A model generated the notes under the pieces. The model did not search any database and was not told the origin of the DNA. It was given only the letters and a program-made list of their open reading frames with translations. Below are positions 1-7,671 of a stretch of DNA of 64,000 nucleotides, in pieces. Source of the DNA: Comamonadaceae bacterium (lineage in GTDB: Bacteria; Pseudomonadota; Gammaproteobacteria; Burkholderiales; Burkholderiaceae_C); contig JAAFIW010000002.1 of NCBI GenBank assembly GCA_013297875.1, positions 1 to 64,000 of the forward strand, read 5' to 3'. A program made the position numbers and the translations under genes. Numbering within the stretch: position 1 is the stretch's first letter; each line of letters opens with the position of its first letter.

Positions 1-82
1 TGTGGAGATAGACGGCCACCGAACAGGTGGCTCCAAGAGTTGGGGCCGCGTTAGCGTCCCCGTTTAGCCGCTTTGAGCGGCT
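1..82 (+). other. Structured right end, possibly of an IS200/IS605-type element
   Basis: Three consecutive hairpins are visible: GCCACC/GGTGGC (15-20 with 26-31), GGGGCCGC/GCGTCCCC (42-49 with 54-61, one mismatch) and AGCCGCT/AGCGGCT (66-72 with 76-82). No coding frame is evident apart from a possible stop codon at 9-11. Chains of hairpins ending in a short perfect stem occur at the right ends of IS200/IS605 elements, where they overlap the TnpB guide RNA. The element body would lie left of the window, so this identification is a guess. Confidence 0.35.
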
Positions 83-96
83 CACAATATTGAAAA

Positions 97-125
97 CCCC
101 CGGCTTTGCCGGGGGATGGTTATTT
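97..125 (+). terminator. Rho-independent terminator
   Basis: An 8-bp perfect stem (97-104 with 108-115, three-base TTT loop) is followed by a T-rich tract around 119-127. It would end transcription entering from the left, upstream of the first gene of the window. Confidence 0.7.
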
Positions 126-180
126 TTAGGGCTACAACATCTGGCCTGTGCTTGATTATTAAAGCGCCATTGGAAAAATC

Positions 181-855
181 ATGGATCTGAAGGCTTTAAA
201 GCAGGTAGCGCAGAACCATCGCACCACAAAAGAGCGCCTGCTTGAGTTAGCCAAGCTCGATCCGAGTTTATCCAGAGAAATTGCCAAGCGCCTCACATTG
301 CCTTTGGATGTCTCGCTCGAACTTTGCAAAAGCGATGATATGTCGACGCGCGCGGCATTGGCAAAGAACAGCCAGACACCCGTCCAGATTCTGGAGATTC
401 TCGCCGGGGATTCGCAATGGACCGTCGCCAAAGCGGTGCTCGGTGCGCAAGTCAATCGAACCGTCACCTTGTCCCGGCTGATTTTTGAGACCATTGCGAG
501 GCATAAACGCCATACCGTCCGTCAAACGGCAGCAGAATACTTGCATTGTCCGCCAGACTTGCTGGAGGTCTTGTCCGAAGATGCCGAGCCAGCAGTCCGC
601 GCCAGTGTGGCAGATAATCTGAAAGTTTCCGCGGAGGTGTTGCATCGACTGGCTTCTGACTCTGACGCAAGTGTTGTCAGGAATGTAGCCGTTCATTTCA
701 ATACCAGCAACGAAACCTTGAATTTACTCGCCAAACATTCAAATCCAGATATTCGCGAGAAAAGTATTTTTCCGTTTCTGTCATTTTCGAGAAACCGGGA
801 AATCCCCGTGGCGCGTCTTGAGATGTTGAAGGATGACCCTGACCCCGACGGCTGA
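181..855 (+). CDS. Leucine-rich-repeat-variant (LRV/HEAT-like) protein
   Basis: This 224-residue protein is made almost entirely of degenerate repeats of about 24 residues of the type VRASVADNLKVSAEVLHRLA, characteristic of the LRV family, which forms alpha-helical solenoids. No catalytic motif, signal peptide or membrane segment is visible, so a cytoplasmic protein-binding scaffold is the most that can be inferred. The next gene starts six bases after the stop, in another frame, and carries similar helical repeats. The two may be one gene broken by a frameshift near 850, or two co-transcribed genes. Confidence 0.65.
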   Translation: MDLKALKQVAQNHRTTKERLLELAKLDPSLSREIAKRLTLPLDVSLELCKSDDMSTRAALAKNSQTPVQILEILAGDSQWTVAKAVLGAQVNRTVTLSRLIFETIARHKRHTVRQTAAEYLHCPPDLLEVLSEDAEPAVRASVADNLKVSAEVLHRLASDSDASVVRNVAVHFNTSNETLNLLAKHSNPDIREKSIFPFLSFSRNREIPVARLEMLKDDPDPDG

Positions 856-860
856 GTTAT

Positions 861-1646
861 GTGCTTTGGAACAAGTTCACCCCAACACGACTTGTTGAAT
901 ATATTTTCGCGCAGCACCCAGTGGTTTTTGAGGTGGGTAACGGATTTAACCCAAACCGGCCTGAGTATGCTTCGTTGGATGCCAGCGGCTTGCAGCATGC
1001 GCTTCGTGGGCACCCAGATCTCGATGTCAAATGGGTGCACCGTATTGCCCAGATTCCCAACACCAGTCTGGTCTGGAGTTTGTTGAATCATCCGAATATC
1101 ACACCGGAAATCCTTGATCTGATGGCGCAAGTTTATATAGGCTATCTTGCGCAACACCCTCATCCCGATCCTGGGTTGCCGGAGCCTGTACACGGATTGC
1201 AAGCTCAACTCATCAAGAGTGCCAAATTTACGCTTGCAGATTTAAGTGGGCACCCTAAAACAAGCCCAAAAACGATGCTGGATCTAATTGAGGGCATCAA
1301 GCAAACGACGCTGATACCGTATTCCATCAAGAAGCTCTGTGAATCACCCCATGAACAGATGCGAAGCGCATTGCCCGAAGTGCTGGAGGCTACCCGTGCC
1401 AACCACATGGCAAGCCTCAGCGACACCCACCCTGTATCCGATGTGCTTCATGCGTTGGCAGAACTGACAGAATTTGCAGCCCTGAGCGTTGTCAGCCAGC
1501 AGCGCATTCTCCAGACGGTCGGCGCAGCACCTCAAGAAGCACTGCACGGCAACACGGCCCACCGCTTCAAGCAATCGCCGCATAGCTTGATTCGAGATTA
1601 TTTTGCGGAAGGTGACATGACTGCAAAGGCGCTTGAGCAAACCTGA
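861..1646 (+). CDS. Second LRV/HEAT-like repeat protein, possibly a frameshifted continuation
   Basis: This 261-residue frame opens with GTG at 861, just after the stop of the preceding LRV gene. Its N-terminal half has repeat-like segments (for example around HPDLDVKWVHRIAQIPNTSL). The C-terminal half is less regular and helical. It has no signal peptide and no recognisable enzyme motif. The non-ATG start, the close spacing and the shared fold suggest a continuation of the upstream protein after a frameshift, but translational coupling of two genes is also possible. Confidence 0.5.
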   Translation: MLWNKFTPTRLVEYIFAQHPVVFEVGNGFNPNRPEYASLDASGLQHALRGHPDLDVKWVHRIAQIPNTSLVWSLLNHPNITPEILDLMAQVYIGYLAQHPHPDPGLPEPVHGLQAQLIKSAKFTLADLSGHPKTSPKTMLDLIEGIKQTTLIPYSIKKLCESPHEQMRSALPEVLEATRANHMASLSDTHPVSDVLHALAELTEFAALSVVSQQRILQTVGAAPQEALHGNTAHRFKQSPHSLIRDYFAEGDMTAKALEQT

Positions 1647-1780
1647 TAACGGGTAGAGTCATGGCTTGCTTCGGGGGATGCAACAGCACGAGACGCATCA
1701 ATGCTGGCGTGTTTTTGCATCAATCGCGCTTCGGTGCAAACCTAGCATCAGCGGTTCCCTCAACCAGAAAGAACCTTTCC

Positions 1781-2464
1781 ATGCTCAAGCTTTACATCGG
1801 CAACAAAAACTATTCCTCCTGGTCCATGCGCCCCTGGGTGCTGCTCAAGCAATCGGGCATTGAGTTTCAGGAAGTCATGCTGCGTTTTGACAGCTTTGAC
1901 GCCGACTCTGCTTTCAAAAAGGCCGTCGCCCCTGTCAGCCCCACCGGGCGCGTGCCTGCTCTCCAGGATGGTGATTTGGCGGTGTGGGACACGCTGGCCA
2001 TTGCCGAATATGTGGCCGAGAAATTTCCTGCCAAAAACCTCTGGCCTGCGGACACCGCTGCGCGCGCCACGGCCCGCAGCGTGTGCGCGGAAATGCACAG
2101 TGGCTTTACTGGCCTGCGTGGCAACTGCCCGATGAACATTGAAGCGCACTTACCCGATATCGGTGCCCTGGTGTGGCGCGACAAACCCGCTGTGCGCAGT
2201 GATGTGGAGCGCATCGTGCAGATGTGGGAAGGCTTGCTGCGTGCACACGGCGGCCCCATGCTGTTTGGCGCTTTCAGCGTGGCCGATGCCTTCTATGCAC
2301 CGGTGTGCATGCGTTTGAAAACCTATGCACTGCCCGTGCCCCAGACCATCACCGACTATGTGAACCGGGTCTGCGAACTGCCGGCTGTGCAGGCCTGGAT
2401 CGTTGACGCGCTGGCGGAAAAGGACTTTGTGGTGTTTGACGAGCCCTACCGCACTGCGCGCTGA
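1781..2464 (+). CDS. Glutathione S-transferase family protein
   Basis: The 227-residue protein begins MLKLYIGNKNYSSWSMRPW, a thioredoxin-fold GST N-terminal domain with the Ser-Ser-Trp-Ser stretch where the glutathione-activating residue normally lies. An all-helical C-terminal domain follows. The frame is open further upstream, but the start at 1781 is chosen because homology begins exactly there. The expected role is conjugation of glutathione to electrophiles or isomerisation in the cytoplasm; the substrate is unknown. The maf gene follows eight bases after the stop. Confidence 0.8.
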   Translation: MLKLYIGNKNYSSWSMRPWVLLKQSGIEFQEVMLRFDSFDADSAFKKAVAPVSPTGRVPALQDGDLAVWDTLAIAEYVAEKFPAKNLWPADTAARATARSVCAEMHSGFTGLRGNCPMNIEAHLPDIGALVWRDKPAVRSDVERIVQMWEGLLRAHGGPMLFGAFSVADAFYAPVCMRLKTYALPVPQTITDYVNRVCELPAVQAWIVDALAEKDFVVFDEPYRTAR

Positions 2465-2471
2465 TCAACGC

Positions 2472-3044
2472 ATGCTGATTCTGGCCTCCACCTCCCGCTA
2501 CCGGCACGAGCTGCTCACCCGGCTACGCCTGCCGTTCGAGGTGGTGGCGCCGCAGGTCGATGAAACCCCGTTTCCTGAAGAAAGCCCGCGCGACCTGGCC
2601 CTGCGCCTGGCCCTGGCCAAGGCCCAGGCCGTTGCAGTGCAGCACCCTCAGGCTGTGGTGATTGGGTCGGACCAAGTGGCGGATCTGGCTGGCCAGCCCC
2701 TGGGCAAGCCGGGCGACCATGCGCGTGCCAGGGCGCAATTGCGCCAGATGCGCGGGCAGGTGGTGGTGTTTCAAACCGCTGTGTCAGTGGTGTGCCACAG
2801 CACGGGTTTTGCGCAAACCGAGTTGGCCGCCGTGCGGGTGCAGTTTCGTGATCTGACAGACGACGCCATTGAGCGCTACCTGCTGGCCGAGCAACCCTAT
2901 GACTGCGCCGGCAGCGCCAAAAGCGAGGGCCTTGGCATCAGCCTGCTGGAGGCCATTGACAGCGACGACCCCACGGCCCTGATCGGCCTGCCGCTGATCC
3001 GCACCTGCTGTTTGCTGCGGGCTGCGGGGCTGGTGGTGCCATGA
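2472..3044 (+). CDS. maf: Maf-family nucleotide pyrophosphatase
   Basis: The 190-residue protein starts MLILASTSRYRHELLTRL, the signature of the Maf/YceF family, and carries the conserved SDQVADL segment near residue 71. Maf proteins hydrolyse non-canonical or methylated nucleoside triphosphates to monophosphates; the YceF branch prefers m7GTP. The start at 2472 is chosen over an upstream frame extension because family similarity begins there. Its stop overlaps the ATG of the next gene by four bases (ATGA), so translation is probably coupled. It is a cytoplasmic house-cleaning enzyme. Confidence 0.85.
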   Translation: MLILASTSRYRHELLTRLRLPFEVVAPQVDETPFPEESPRDLALRLALAKAQAVAVQHPQAVVIGSDQVADLAGQPLGKPGDHARARAQLRQMRGQVVVFQTAVSVVCHSTGFAQTELAAVRVQFRDLTDDAIERYLLAEQPYDCAGSAKSEGLGISLLEAIDSDDPTALIGLPLIRTCCLLRAAGLVVP

Positions 3045-3817
3045 ATCCAACGCGCAAAGGTAGCCTTTATCTGGTGCCTGCCCCGCTGGACTTTGGCTGC
3101 ACCACCCAGGCCCCGCTCACCGACGTGCTGCCCCAGGCCACCTTGCAAACAGCAGCCCGCCTGACGCACTGGATCAGCGAGAACGCCAAAAGCACGCGGG
3201 CCTACTTGAAGCGTGTGGGCGATCTCTACCCGTTGGCGCTACCGCTTCAAGCCCAGCAGATTCAAGAACTCCCCCGCGAGGTTCACAAGAAAGGCGACCA
3301 TGGCGGCACGGGATCCGCCAGCTTTGACGCCTCAACCCTGCTGGCCCCCGCACTACTGGGTCACGACCTCGGCCTGGTCAGCGAAGCAGGCATGCCTGCT
3401 ATTGCCGACCCTGGCTCGTCGGTGGTGCGCGCCGCCCATGTGCTGGGCTTGCAGGTGCTGCCGCTGGTCGGGCCCGTGTCGCTGCTGCTGGCCCTGGCCG
3501 CCAGCGGCCTGAACGGCCAGAACTTCGCCTTTGTGGGCTACCTGCCGCAAGACCCCACCGAGCGCGCACAAAGAATCAGGGAACTGGAATCGCTGGCACT
3601 CAAAACCGGCCAGGCCCAACTGTTCATCGAAACGCCTTACCGTAATGCAGCCCTGCTGGCGGCCCTGGTGCAAACACTGCAAAGCAATACGCGACTTTCC
3701 GTGAGCAGCGGTTTGACCCTGGCAACCGCCACCACGCGCAGTGAAACCGTCAAGGGTTGGAAGGCGAAGCCTGGCGGGGTGGGGGATGCACCGGCGGTTT
3801 TTGCATTGGGGCGGTGA
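3041..3817 (+). CDS. RsmI-like SAM-dependent methyltransferase (tetrapyrrole methylase fold)
   Basis: The 258-residue protein begins GSLYLVPAPLDFG and contains VSEAGMPAIADPGSSVVRAA and [20 protein letters not shown]. These are the SAM-binding and substrate-loop motifs of the tetrapyrrole methylase superfamily that includes the 16S rRNA 2'-O-methyltransferase RsmI. It differs from canonical RsmI at the N-terminus and lacks the usual C-terminal domain, so it is better called an RsmI paralogue found beside maf in many Burkholderiales. The ATG overlaps the maf stop. The target is not known. Confidence 0.75.
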   Translation: MNPTRKGSLYLVPAPLDFGCTTQAPLTDVLPQATLQTAARLTHWISENAKSTRAYLKRVGDLYPLALPLQAQQIQELPREVHKKGDHGGTGSASFDASTLLAPALLGHDLGLVSEAGMPAIADPGSSVVRAAHVLGLQVLPLVGPVSLLLALAASGLNGQNFAFVGYLPQDPTERAQRIRELESLALKTGQAQLFIETPYRNAALLAALVQTLQSNTRLSVSSGLTLATATTRSETVKGWKAKPGGVGDAPAVFALGR

Positions 3818-3829
3818 GCGGTGCGGACT

Positions 3830-3966
3830 TTTTTGAACGCAGAGGACGCAAAGATTACGCGGAGGACGCAAAAGAACAGCCACAGAAATTTTTAAGATAC
3901 CCGGTTGTGCCTTTTGAATTTTTCTGCGAACTCTGCGTGAACCTCTGCGCCCTCTGCGTTCAAAAA
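3830..3966. repeat. 137-bp palindromic (MITE-like) element with 16-bp perfect terminal inverted repeats
   Basis: The left end TTTTTGAACGCAGAGG (3830-3845) is exactly the reverse complement of 3951-3966. The similarity continues imperfectly about 30 bases further inward on both sides, built from CGCAGAGG-type units. The element fills the gap between the convergent RsmI-like gene and sppA and has no coding capacity. It may act as a transcription terminator for both genes. Confidence 0.75.
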
Positions 3967-3989
3967 TGAACCGGGGGTGAATTGCGCGC

Positions 3990-5042
3990 TTATCGAATCG
4001 CAGGCACCGCCCGCGCCGCCCGTACTGCCCCTTCGCCAACTGCCGCACCAAAGCGCTTGGCCAGTCGCTCGGCCACATTTTCGCGGCGGGTGTAGTCCAC
4101 CAACTCTTCGGCCTTGATGACTTCGCGGGCCACAAAGTCCAGGCTGCCCAGCTGGTCTGCCAAGCCCAGCTCCACGGCTTGCTGGCCGGTCCAGAACAGG
4201 CCGCTGAACAGTTCCGGGCTGTCTTTCAGGCGGTCGCCACGACCGGTTTTGACCACGTCGATGAATTGTTTGTGAATCTGATCCAGCATGGTTTGCGCAA
4301 AGGCACGCTGCGCTTCGGTCTGGGGGCTGAACGGGTCTAAAAAGCCTTTGTTGGCACCGGCCGTCATCAGGCGGCGCTCCACGCCCAGTTTGTCCATCAA
4401 GCCGGTGAAGCCAAAGCCGTCCATCAGCACGCCAATGCTGCCCACGATGCTGGCTTTGTTGACGTAAATCTTGTCGGTGGCCGCTGCGATGTAGTAGGCA
4501 GCTGAGGCGCACGACTCTTCCACCACCGCGTAAATGGGCTTGTTGTGTTTGGCCTTCAAGCGCTTGATTTCGTCGTTGATGATGCCGGCCTGCACCGGGC
4601 TGCCGCCCGGCGAATTGATCAGCAACACGATGCCCTGGGCGCTGGTGTCTTCAAATGCAGCCCGCATGGCCGCCACGATGCCTTCTGCGCTGGCGTCGGC
4701 ACCCGAGGCAATTTCGCCCTTGATTTCCACCACCGCCGTGTGCACGCCGGTTTTGTCGGTGCTGCTGGTGCTGCCCCGATGCGTGAGCGACCACACCACG
4801 AACACCGCAAACACCAGCCAGGCCAGCCGGGTGAACAGGCGCCAGCGGCGGGCGGTTTTCTGCTCGGCCAGGGTGGCAAACAGCAGCTTTTCCAGGGTGG
4901 CACTGGCCCATTGGCCGCTGGATGGATCGGTTTCTGAAGATTTATTCACTATGTTTTTTGTAGCTGCTTGAGCAGTATTTGTATGGGCTGGAGAGCTGTT
5001 TGGCTCTAAATCGGGGTTTTCGGGCAATTGGGGGTCAGACAT
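3990..5042 (-). CDS. sppA: Signal peptide peptidase SppA (S49 family)
   Basis: The 350-residue membrane-bound serine protease degrades cleaved signal peptides in the inner membrane. One transmembrane helix lies at about 71-86 (LAWLVFAVFVVWSL). The S49 domain follows, with LLINSPGGSPV, the nucleophile Ser180 in SCASAAYYIA and the likely general base Lys232 in AGANKGFL, giving the Ser/Lys dyad of the short bacterial SppA type. The cytoplasmic N-terminus is long and of odd composition because residues about 12-32 are encoded by a TAGCTGCTTGAGCA repeat read in antisense. A 233-bp MITE lies 38 bases upstream of the start. Confidence 0.9.
   Translation of the reverse strand: MSDPQLPENPDLEPNSSPAHTNTAQAATKNIVNKSSETDPSSGQWASATLEKLLFATLAEQKTARRWRLFTRLAWLVFAVFVVWSLTHRGSTSSTDKTGVHTAVVEIKGEIASGADASAEGIVAAMRAAFEDTSAQGIVLLINSPGGSPVQAGIINDEIKRLKAKHNKPIYAVVEESCASAAYYIAAATDKIYVNKASIVGSIGVLMDGFGFTGLMDKLGVERRLMTAGANKGFLDPFSPQTEAQRAFAQTMLDQIHKQFIDVVKTGRGDRLKDSPELFSGLFWTGQQAVELGLADQLGSLDFVAREVIKAEELVDYTRRENVAERLAKRFGAAVGEGAVRAARAVPAIR
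4949..5010 (+). repeat. TAGCTGCTTGAGCA-type short repeat inside sppA
   Basis: The stretch matches the family head (CTATG..TGTAGCTGCTTGAGCAG) and the tail TATGGGCTGG..GGCTCTAAA. It lies antisense within sppA and encodes about 20 residues of the cytoplasmic N-terminus (PAHTNTAQAATKNIV). In this antisense frame the element has no stop codon. Confidence 0.75.
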
Positions 5043-5080
5043 TGGGGGTTGGGCTAAAAAGCCACCGGTTGAAGGTTGAA

Positions 5081-5313
5081 CCTAAAAGCAGCAGTTGGAC
5101 GCGCCCAAGTGGGTCGTCATGGCGTGGGCTGGCAAGGCGTGACGACGACGCAGGCTCTTGCCTGCTAGGAGAAGCAACGCAGCCAGCGCACGCCAGGGCG
5201 GCTCAATTGGGCGCGTAGCGTTCTCACCTAGTGGGTAAGGTCGCGCAACGCTACAAGCGTTTGATTTCATTGGAAAAAGTTATCGGGGCTAGCGGTCAAC
5301 TGCTGCTTTTAGG
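5081..5313 (+). mobile_element. 233-bp MITE, copy 1
   Basis: The ends are perfect inverted repeats, CCTAAAAGCAGCAGTTG at 5081-5097 against its complement at the right end (5297-5313). TTGAA flanks both sides (5076-5080 and 5314-5318), an intact 5-bp target duplication. Two further copies of identical length lie at 14514-14746 and 47999-48231, all in the same orientation. A minus-strand frame of about 62 codons stays open in all three copies but has no recognisable domain. The right end overlaps the last codons of the Rieske gene. Confidence 0.85.
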
Positions 5314-5660
5314 TTGAAAGCAGTATGCCAGTGCACCACGCCAACTGCTTCGCTCAGGGTGATTTTGACGAGGCCGCCCCGGCACGGGCCGCCGCCACAT
5401 TCGCCGGTGGCCGGTTTGTAGGCTGCGCCGTGGGTGGCGCACAGCAGCCACTGGCCCGTGTCGTCAAAAAAACGGTTGGGCTGGTAGTCCATTTCCATGG
5501 CAATGTGGTTGCAGCGGTTCAGGTAGGCGTGCACCTCGCCTTTAAAGCGTATGGCAAAGGCGCGGCAGGTCTGGCCGCCGTAGACCACGTCAAATGGCAC
5601 GGCGATGCCGCCGTCTTGTAGGTCGGCGCTGCTGCACAGGGGGTGAACGTCATCAGTCAT
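5289..5660 (-). CDS. Rieske [2Fe-2S] ferredoxin-type protein
   Basis: The 123-residue protein has the Rieske ligands CNH (residues about 50-52) and CATHGA (about 74-79), spaced as in small stand-alone Rieske ferredoxins. There is no signal peptide, so it is probably a soluble electron carrier or regulatory subunit. It lies nine bases downstream of the phosphatase gene on the same strand and upstream of sppA. The last seven codons and the stop fall inside MITE copy 1, so the native C-terminus has been replaced. Confidence 0.85.
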   Translation of the reverse strand: MTDDVHPLCSSADLQDGGIAVPFDVVYGGQTCRAFAIRFKGEVHAYLNRCNHIAMEMDYQPNRFFDDTGQWLLCATHGAAYKPATGECGGGPCRGGLVKITLSEAVGVVHWHTAFNLKAAVDR

Positions 5661-5669
5661 GGCAAAGGC

Positions 5670-6320
5670 TCAAGCGTTGTCAATCAACCAGGTGTGCAGC
5701 TGCGCCACCGAATGCGCCACAAAGCGCGGCTTCAAGGCGGCAAATGCATCGGGCTCATGCGCGCCGTAGCTCACAGCCACACTGGGGCAACCGGCGTTCA
5801 AGGCCAGTTGCAGGTCGTGCGTGGTGTCGCCAATCATCAGCGTGCGCTCGGGCGTGGTGCGCAGTTCAGTCATCAGCTCCAGCAGCATGCGTGGGTGCGG
5901 CTTGCCGGCGGTCTGATCGGCCGTTCGCGAGGCGTCAAACATGCCTTGCAGCTCTACCGCGTGCAACACATGGTCCAGCCCCGCGCGAGACTTGCCGGTG
6001 GCCACCGCCAGCTTGTGGCCGCGGACTTTGAGTTCGGTCAGCAGCGGCAGCACACCGTCAAACAGGCTCAAATCGTCCTGGTGCGCCTGGTAGTGGTGGC
6101 GGTAACGCGCACCCAGCTCGGGGTATTTGTCTGGCGGCACATCGGGCGCGGCATGGGCCAGCGCCTGCATCAGCCCCAAGCCAATCACGTAGCTGGCCGC
6201 TTGGTCTGTGGGCACCGTGCCCCCCACATCCGCCACCGCCGCCTGAATGCAGCGCACGATGATGGCGGTGGAGTCAAACAGGGTGCCGTCCCAGTCGAAG
6301 GCGATGAGGTCGAAGTGCAT
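5670..6320 (-). CDS. gph: HAD-family phosphatase, phosphoglycolate phosphatase-like
   Basis: The 216-residue protein has the HAD motif I DWDGTLFDS with the nucleophilic aspartate near residue 9, a helical cap domain, the motif-III lysine in AVATGKSRAGL, and motif IV MIGDTTHDLQLA. This fits the Gph/PGP subfamily, which removes phosphate from 2-phosphoglycolate or related small phosphoesters. The start at 6320 (MHFDLIAFDWDG) is chosen instead of an upstream ATG because the fold begins there. In Comamonadaceae this gene is often upstream of a Rieske gene and sppA, as here. Confidence 0.8.
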   Translation of the reverse strand: MHFDLIAFDWDGTLFDSTAIIVRCIQAAVADVGGTVPTDQAASYVIGLGLMQALAHAAPDVPPDKYPELGARYRHHYQAHQDDLSLFDGVLPLLTELKVRGHKLAVATGKSRAGLDHVLHAVELQGMFDASRTADQTAGKPHPRMLLELMTELRTTPERTLMIGDTTHDLQLALNAGCPSVAVSYGAHEPDAFAALKPRFVAHSVAQLHTWLIDNA

Positions 6321-6387
6321 GGTGTCCTTGGAATCAGAGCTGCATTTTGGCTTTGATGTGTTGCAGGCTTGGGTCACAATCGTGATC

Positions 6388-6434
6388 GCTATATTTTATA
6401 TAGCAGCTTGAGCAAGTAATTCATGGGCGAAAAC
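6388..6434 (+). repeat. TAGCTGCTTGAGCA-type short repeat (intergenic)
   Basis: GCTATATTTTATATAGCAGC is followed by TTGAGCAAGTAATTCATGGGC. The head is a near-perfect palindrome. The copy lies between the divergent gph and dctP genes, where it could affect either promoter. Confidence 0.75.
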
Positions 6435-6553
6435 CATATTCCTGCCAGGAATTGACCGCATGAACATTGACCATTGGCGCAAGCAAGCGGGCGTTTCTAC
6501 AGTGCGTTCCGGGTGCCTATCGCGCCACATCAATTCAACCGGAGACACATCAC

Positions 6554-7546
6554 ATGACATCTGCCAAGCGGCTATCGGTTCTTGGAAACATCGTTTGCGG
6601 CCTGGGCTTGAGCCTGGGTTTGCTGGCCGCGGCCAGCGCGCAAACCACGATGAAAATCAGCATTTCCACCGCGCAAACCTCGCACCAGGGTGTGGCGATT
6701 GACACCTTTGCCCGCGAGGTGGAAAAGCGCACGGCGGGGCGCTACAAGGTGCAGACCTTTTACAACGGCGCTTTAGGCGGCGAGCGCGAATCGATTGAGG
6801 CGGTGCAACTGGGCACGCAGGAGCTGGCGTTCAGTTCGTCCGGCCCGGTGCCCAACTTCGTGCCTGAAGCCAAAATTCTCGATGTGCCGTTTTTGTTTCG
6901 CGACAAAGCCCATGCCCGCGCCGTGCTCGATGGCCCGATTGGCCAGGAGCTACTCAACAAGTTTGACGCCAAGGGCTTCAAGGCACTGGCCTGGGCCGAA
7001 AACGGCTTTCGCCACATGACCAATAGCAAGCGCGAGGTCAAGGGGCCAGAGGATTTGAAGGGCCTGAAGATGCGCACGATGGAAAACCCGGTGCACATTG
7101 CCGCCTACAAAGGCTTTGGCATCATCACCACGCCCATGGCCTTTCCCGAGGTGTTCACGGCCTTGCAGCAGGGCACGGTTGATGGTCAGGAAAACCCGCT
7201 GTCGGTCATTATTTCCGCCAAGTTTGACCAGGTGCAAAAGCACATTTCGCTCACCGGCCATGTGTATTCACCCTGCATCTTCGTGATGAACAAAGCCACG
7301 TTTGACAAGCTGAGCGCAGCCGACAAGCAGGCTTTTGTGGATGCTGCCAAAGAAGGCACCAAGGCCAACCGCGCCAAGGTTGACGAAGACGACACCAAGG
7401 GCGTGGCCGACCTGCGCACCAAGGGCATGACGGTGGTGGAAAACGTTGACAAGTCCAAGTTTGTGGCGGCCCTTGCCACGGTGAATGCGCAGTTCGAAAA
7501 AGACTTTGGCAAAGCCAACCTGGACGCGATCCGCAACGTGCGCTAA
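6554..7546 (+). CDS. dctP: TRAP transporter substrate-binding protein
   Basis: The 330-residue DctP-family protein has a signal peptide (LGNIVCGLGLSLGLLAAASA) with likely cleavage before QTT. Typical DctP segments follow: GALGGERESIEAVQLGTQEL, the carboxylate-binding region around KMRTMENP, and TVDGQENPL. It captures an organic acid in the periplasm for the DctQM permease. The start at 6554 is preceded by GGAG at 6541-6544; the longer frame upstream lacks a leader. Neighbouring glycerate kinase and pyruvate kinase genes point to glycerate, hydroxypyruvate or a tartrate-like substrate, which is inference. Confidence 0.85.
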   Translation: MTSAKRLSVLGNIVCGLGLSLGLLAAASAQTTMKISISTAQTSHQGVAIDTFAREVEKRTAGRYKVQTFYNGALGGERESIEAVQLGTQELAFSSSGPVPNFVPEAKILDVPFLFRDKAHARAVLDGPIGQELLNKFDAKGFKALAWAENGFRHMTNSKREVKGPEDLKGLKMRTMENPVHIAAYKGFGIITTPMAFPEVFTALQQGTVDGQENPLSVIISAKFDQVQKHISLTGHVYSPCIFVMNKATFDKLSAADKQAFVDAAKEGTKANRAKVDEDDTKGVADLRTKGMTVVENVDKSKFVAALATVNAQFEKDFGKANLDAIRNVR

Positions 7547-7550
7547 CCCG

Positions 7551-7652
7551 GATGACAGATGACGGGCCGCCGGGGCGGCCTGGATGACAGATGACAGCAA
7601 CTTGCTTCAGTCATCTGTCATCGCTGCCCGCAGGGCGCGTCATCTGTCATCA
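7551..7652. repeat. Cluster of four GATGACAGATGAC repeats forming nested inverted repeats
   Basis: GATGACAGATGAC occurs at 7551-7563 and 7583-7595. Its exact complement GTCATCTGTCATC occurs at 7610-7622 and 7640-7652. A GGCCGCC..GGCGGCC hairpin sits between the first two. The whole lies between dctP and dctQ and could fold into a large stem that protects or attenuates mRNA, which fits the high demand for DctP over the permease; that role is inference. Confidence 0.7.
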
Positions 7653-7671
7653 GCACCGCCCAAACAAAATC

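Noticed and set aside
1661-1780. N-terminal extension of the GST
   Set aside because: Forty residues without similarity precede the GST fold, and the ATG at 1781 fits the family start.
5082-5270. 62-codon frames on the minus strand in the three MITE copies as genes
   Set aside because: They have no known domain or clear ribosome site and lie wholly inside a mobile repeat. Openness in three related copies alone does not show translation.
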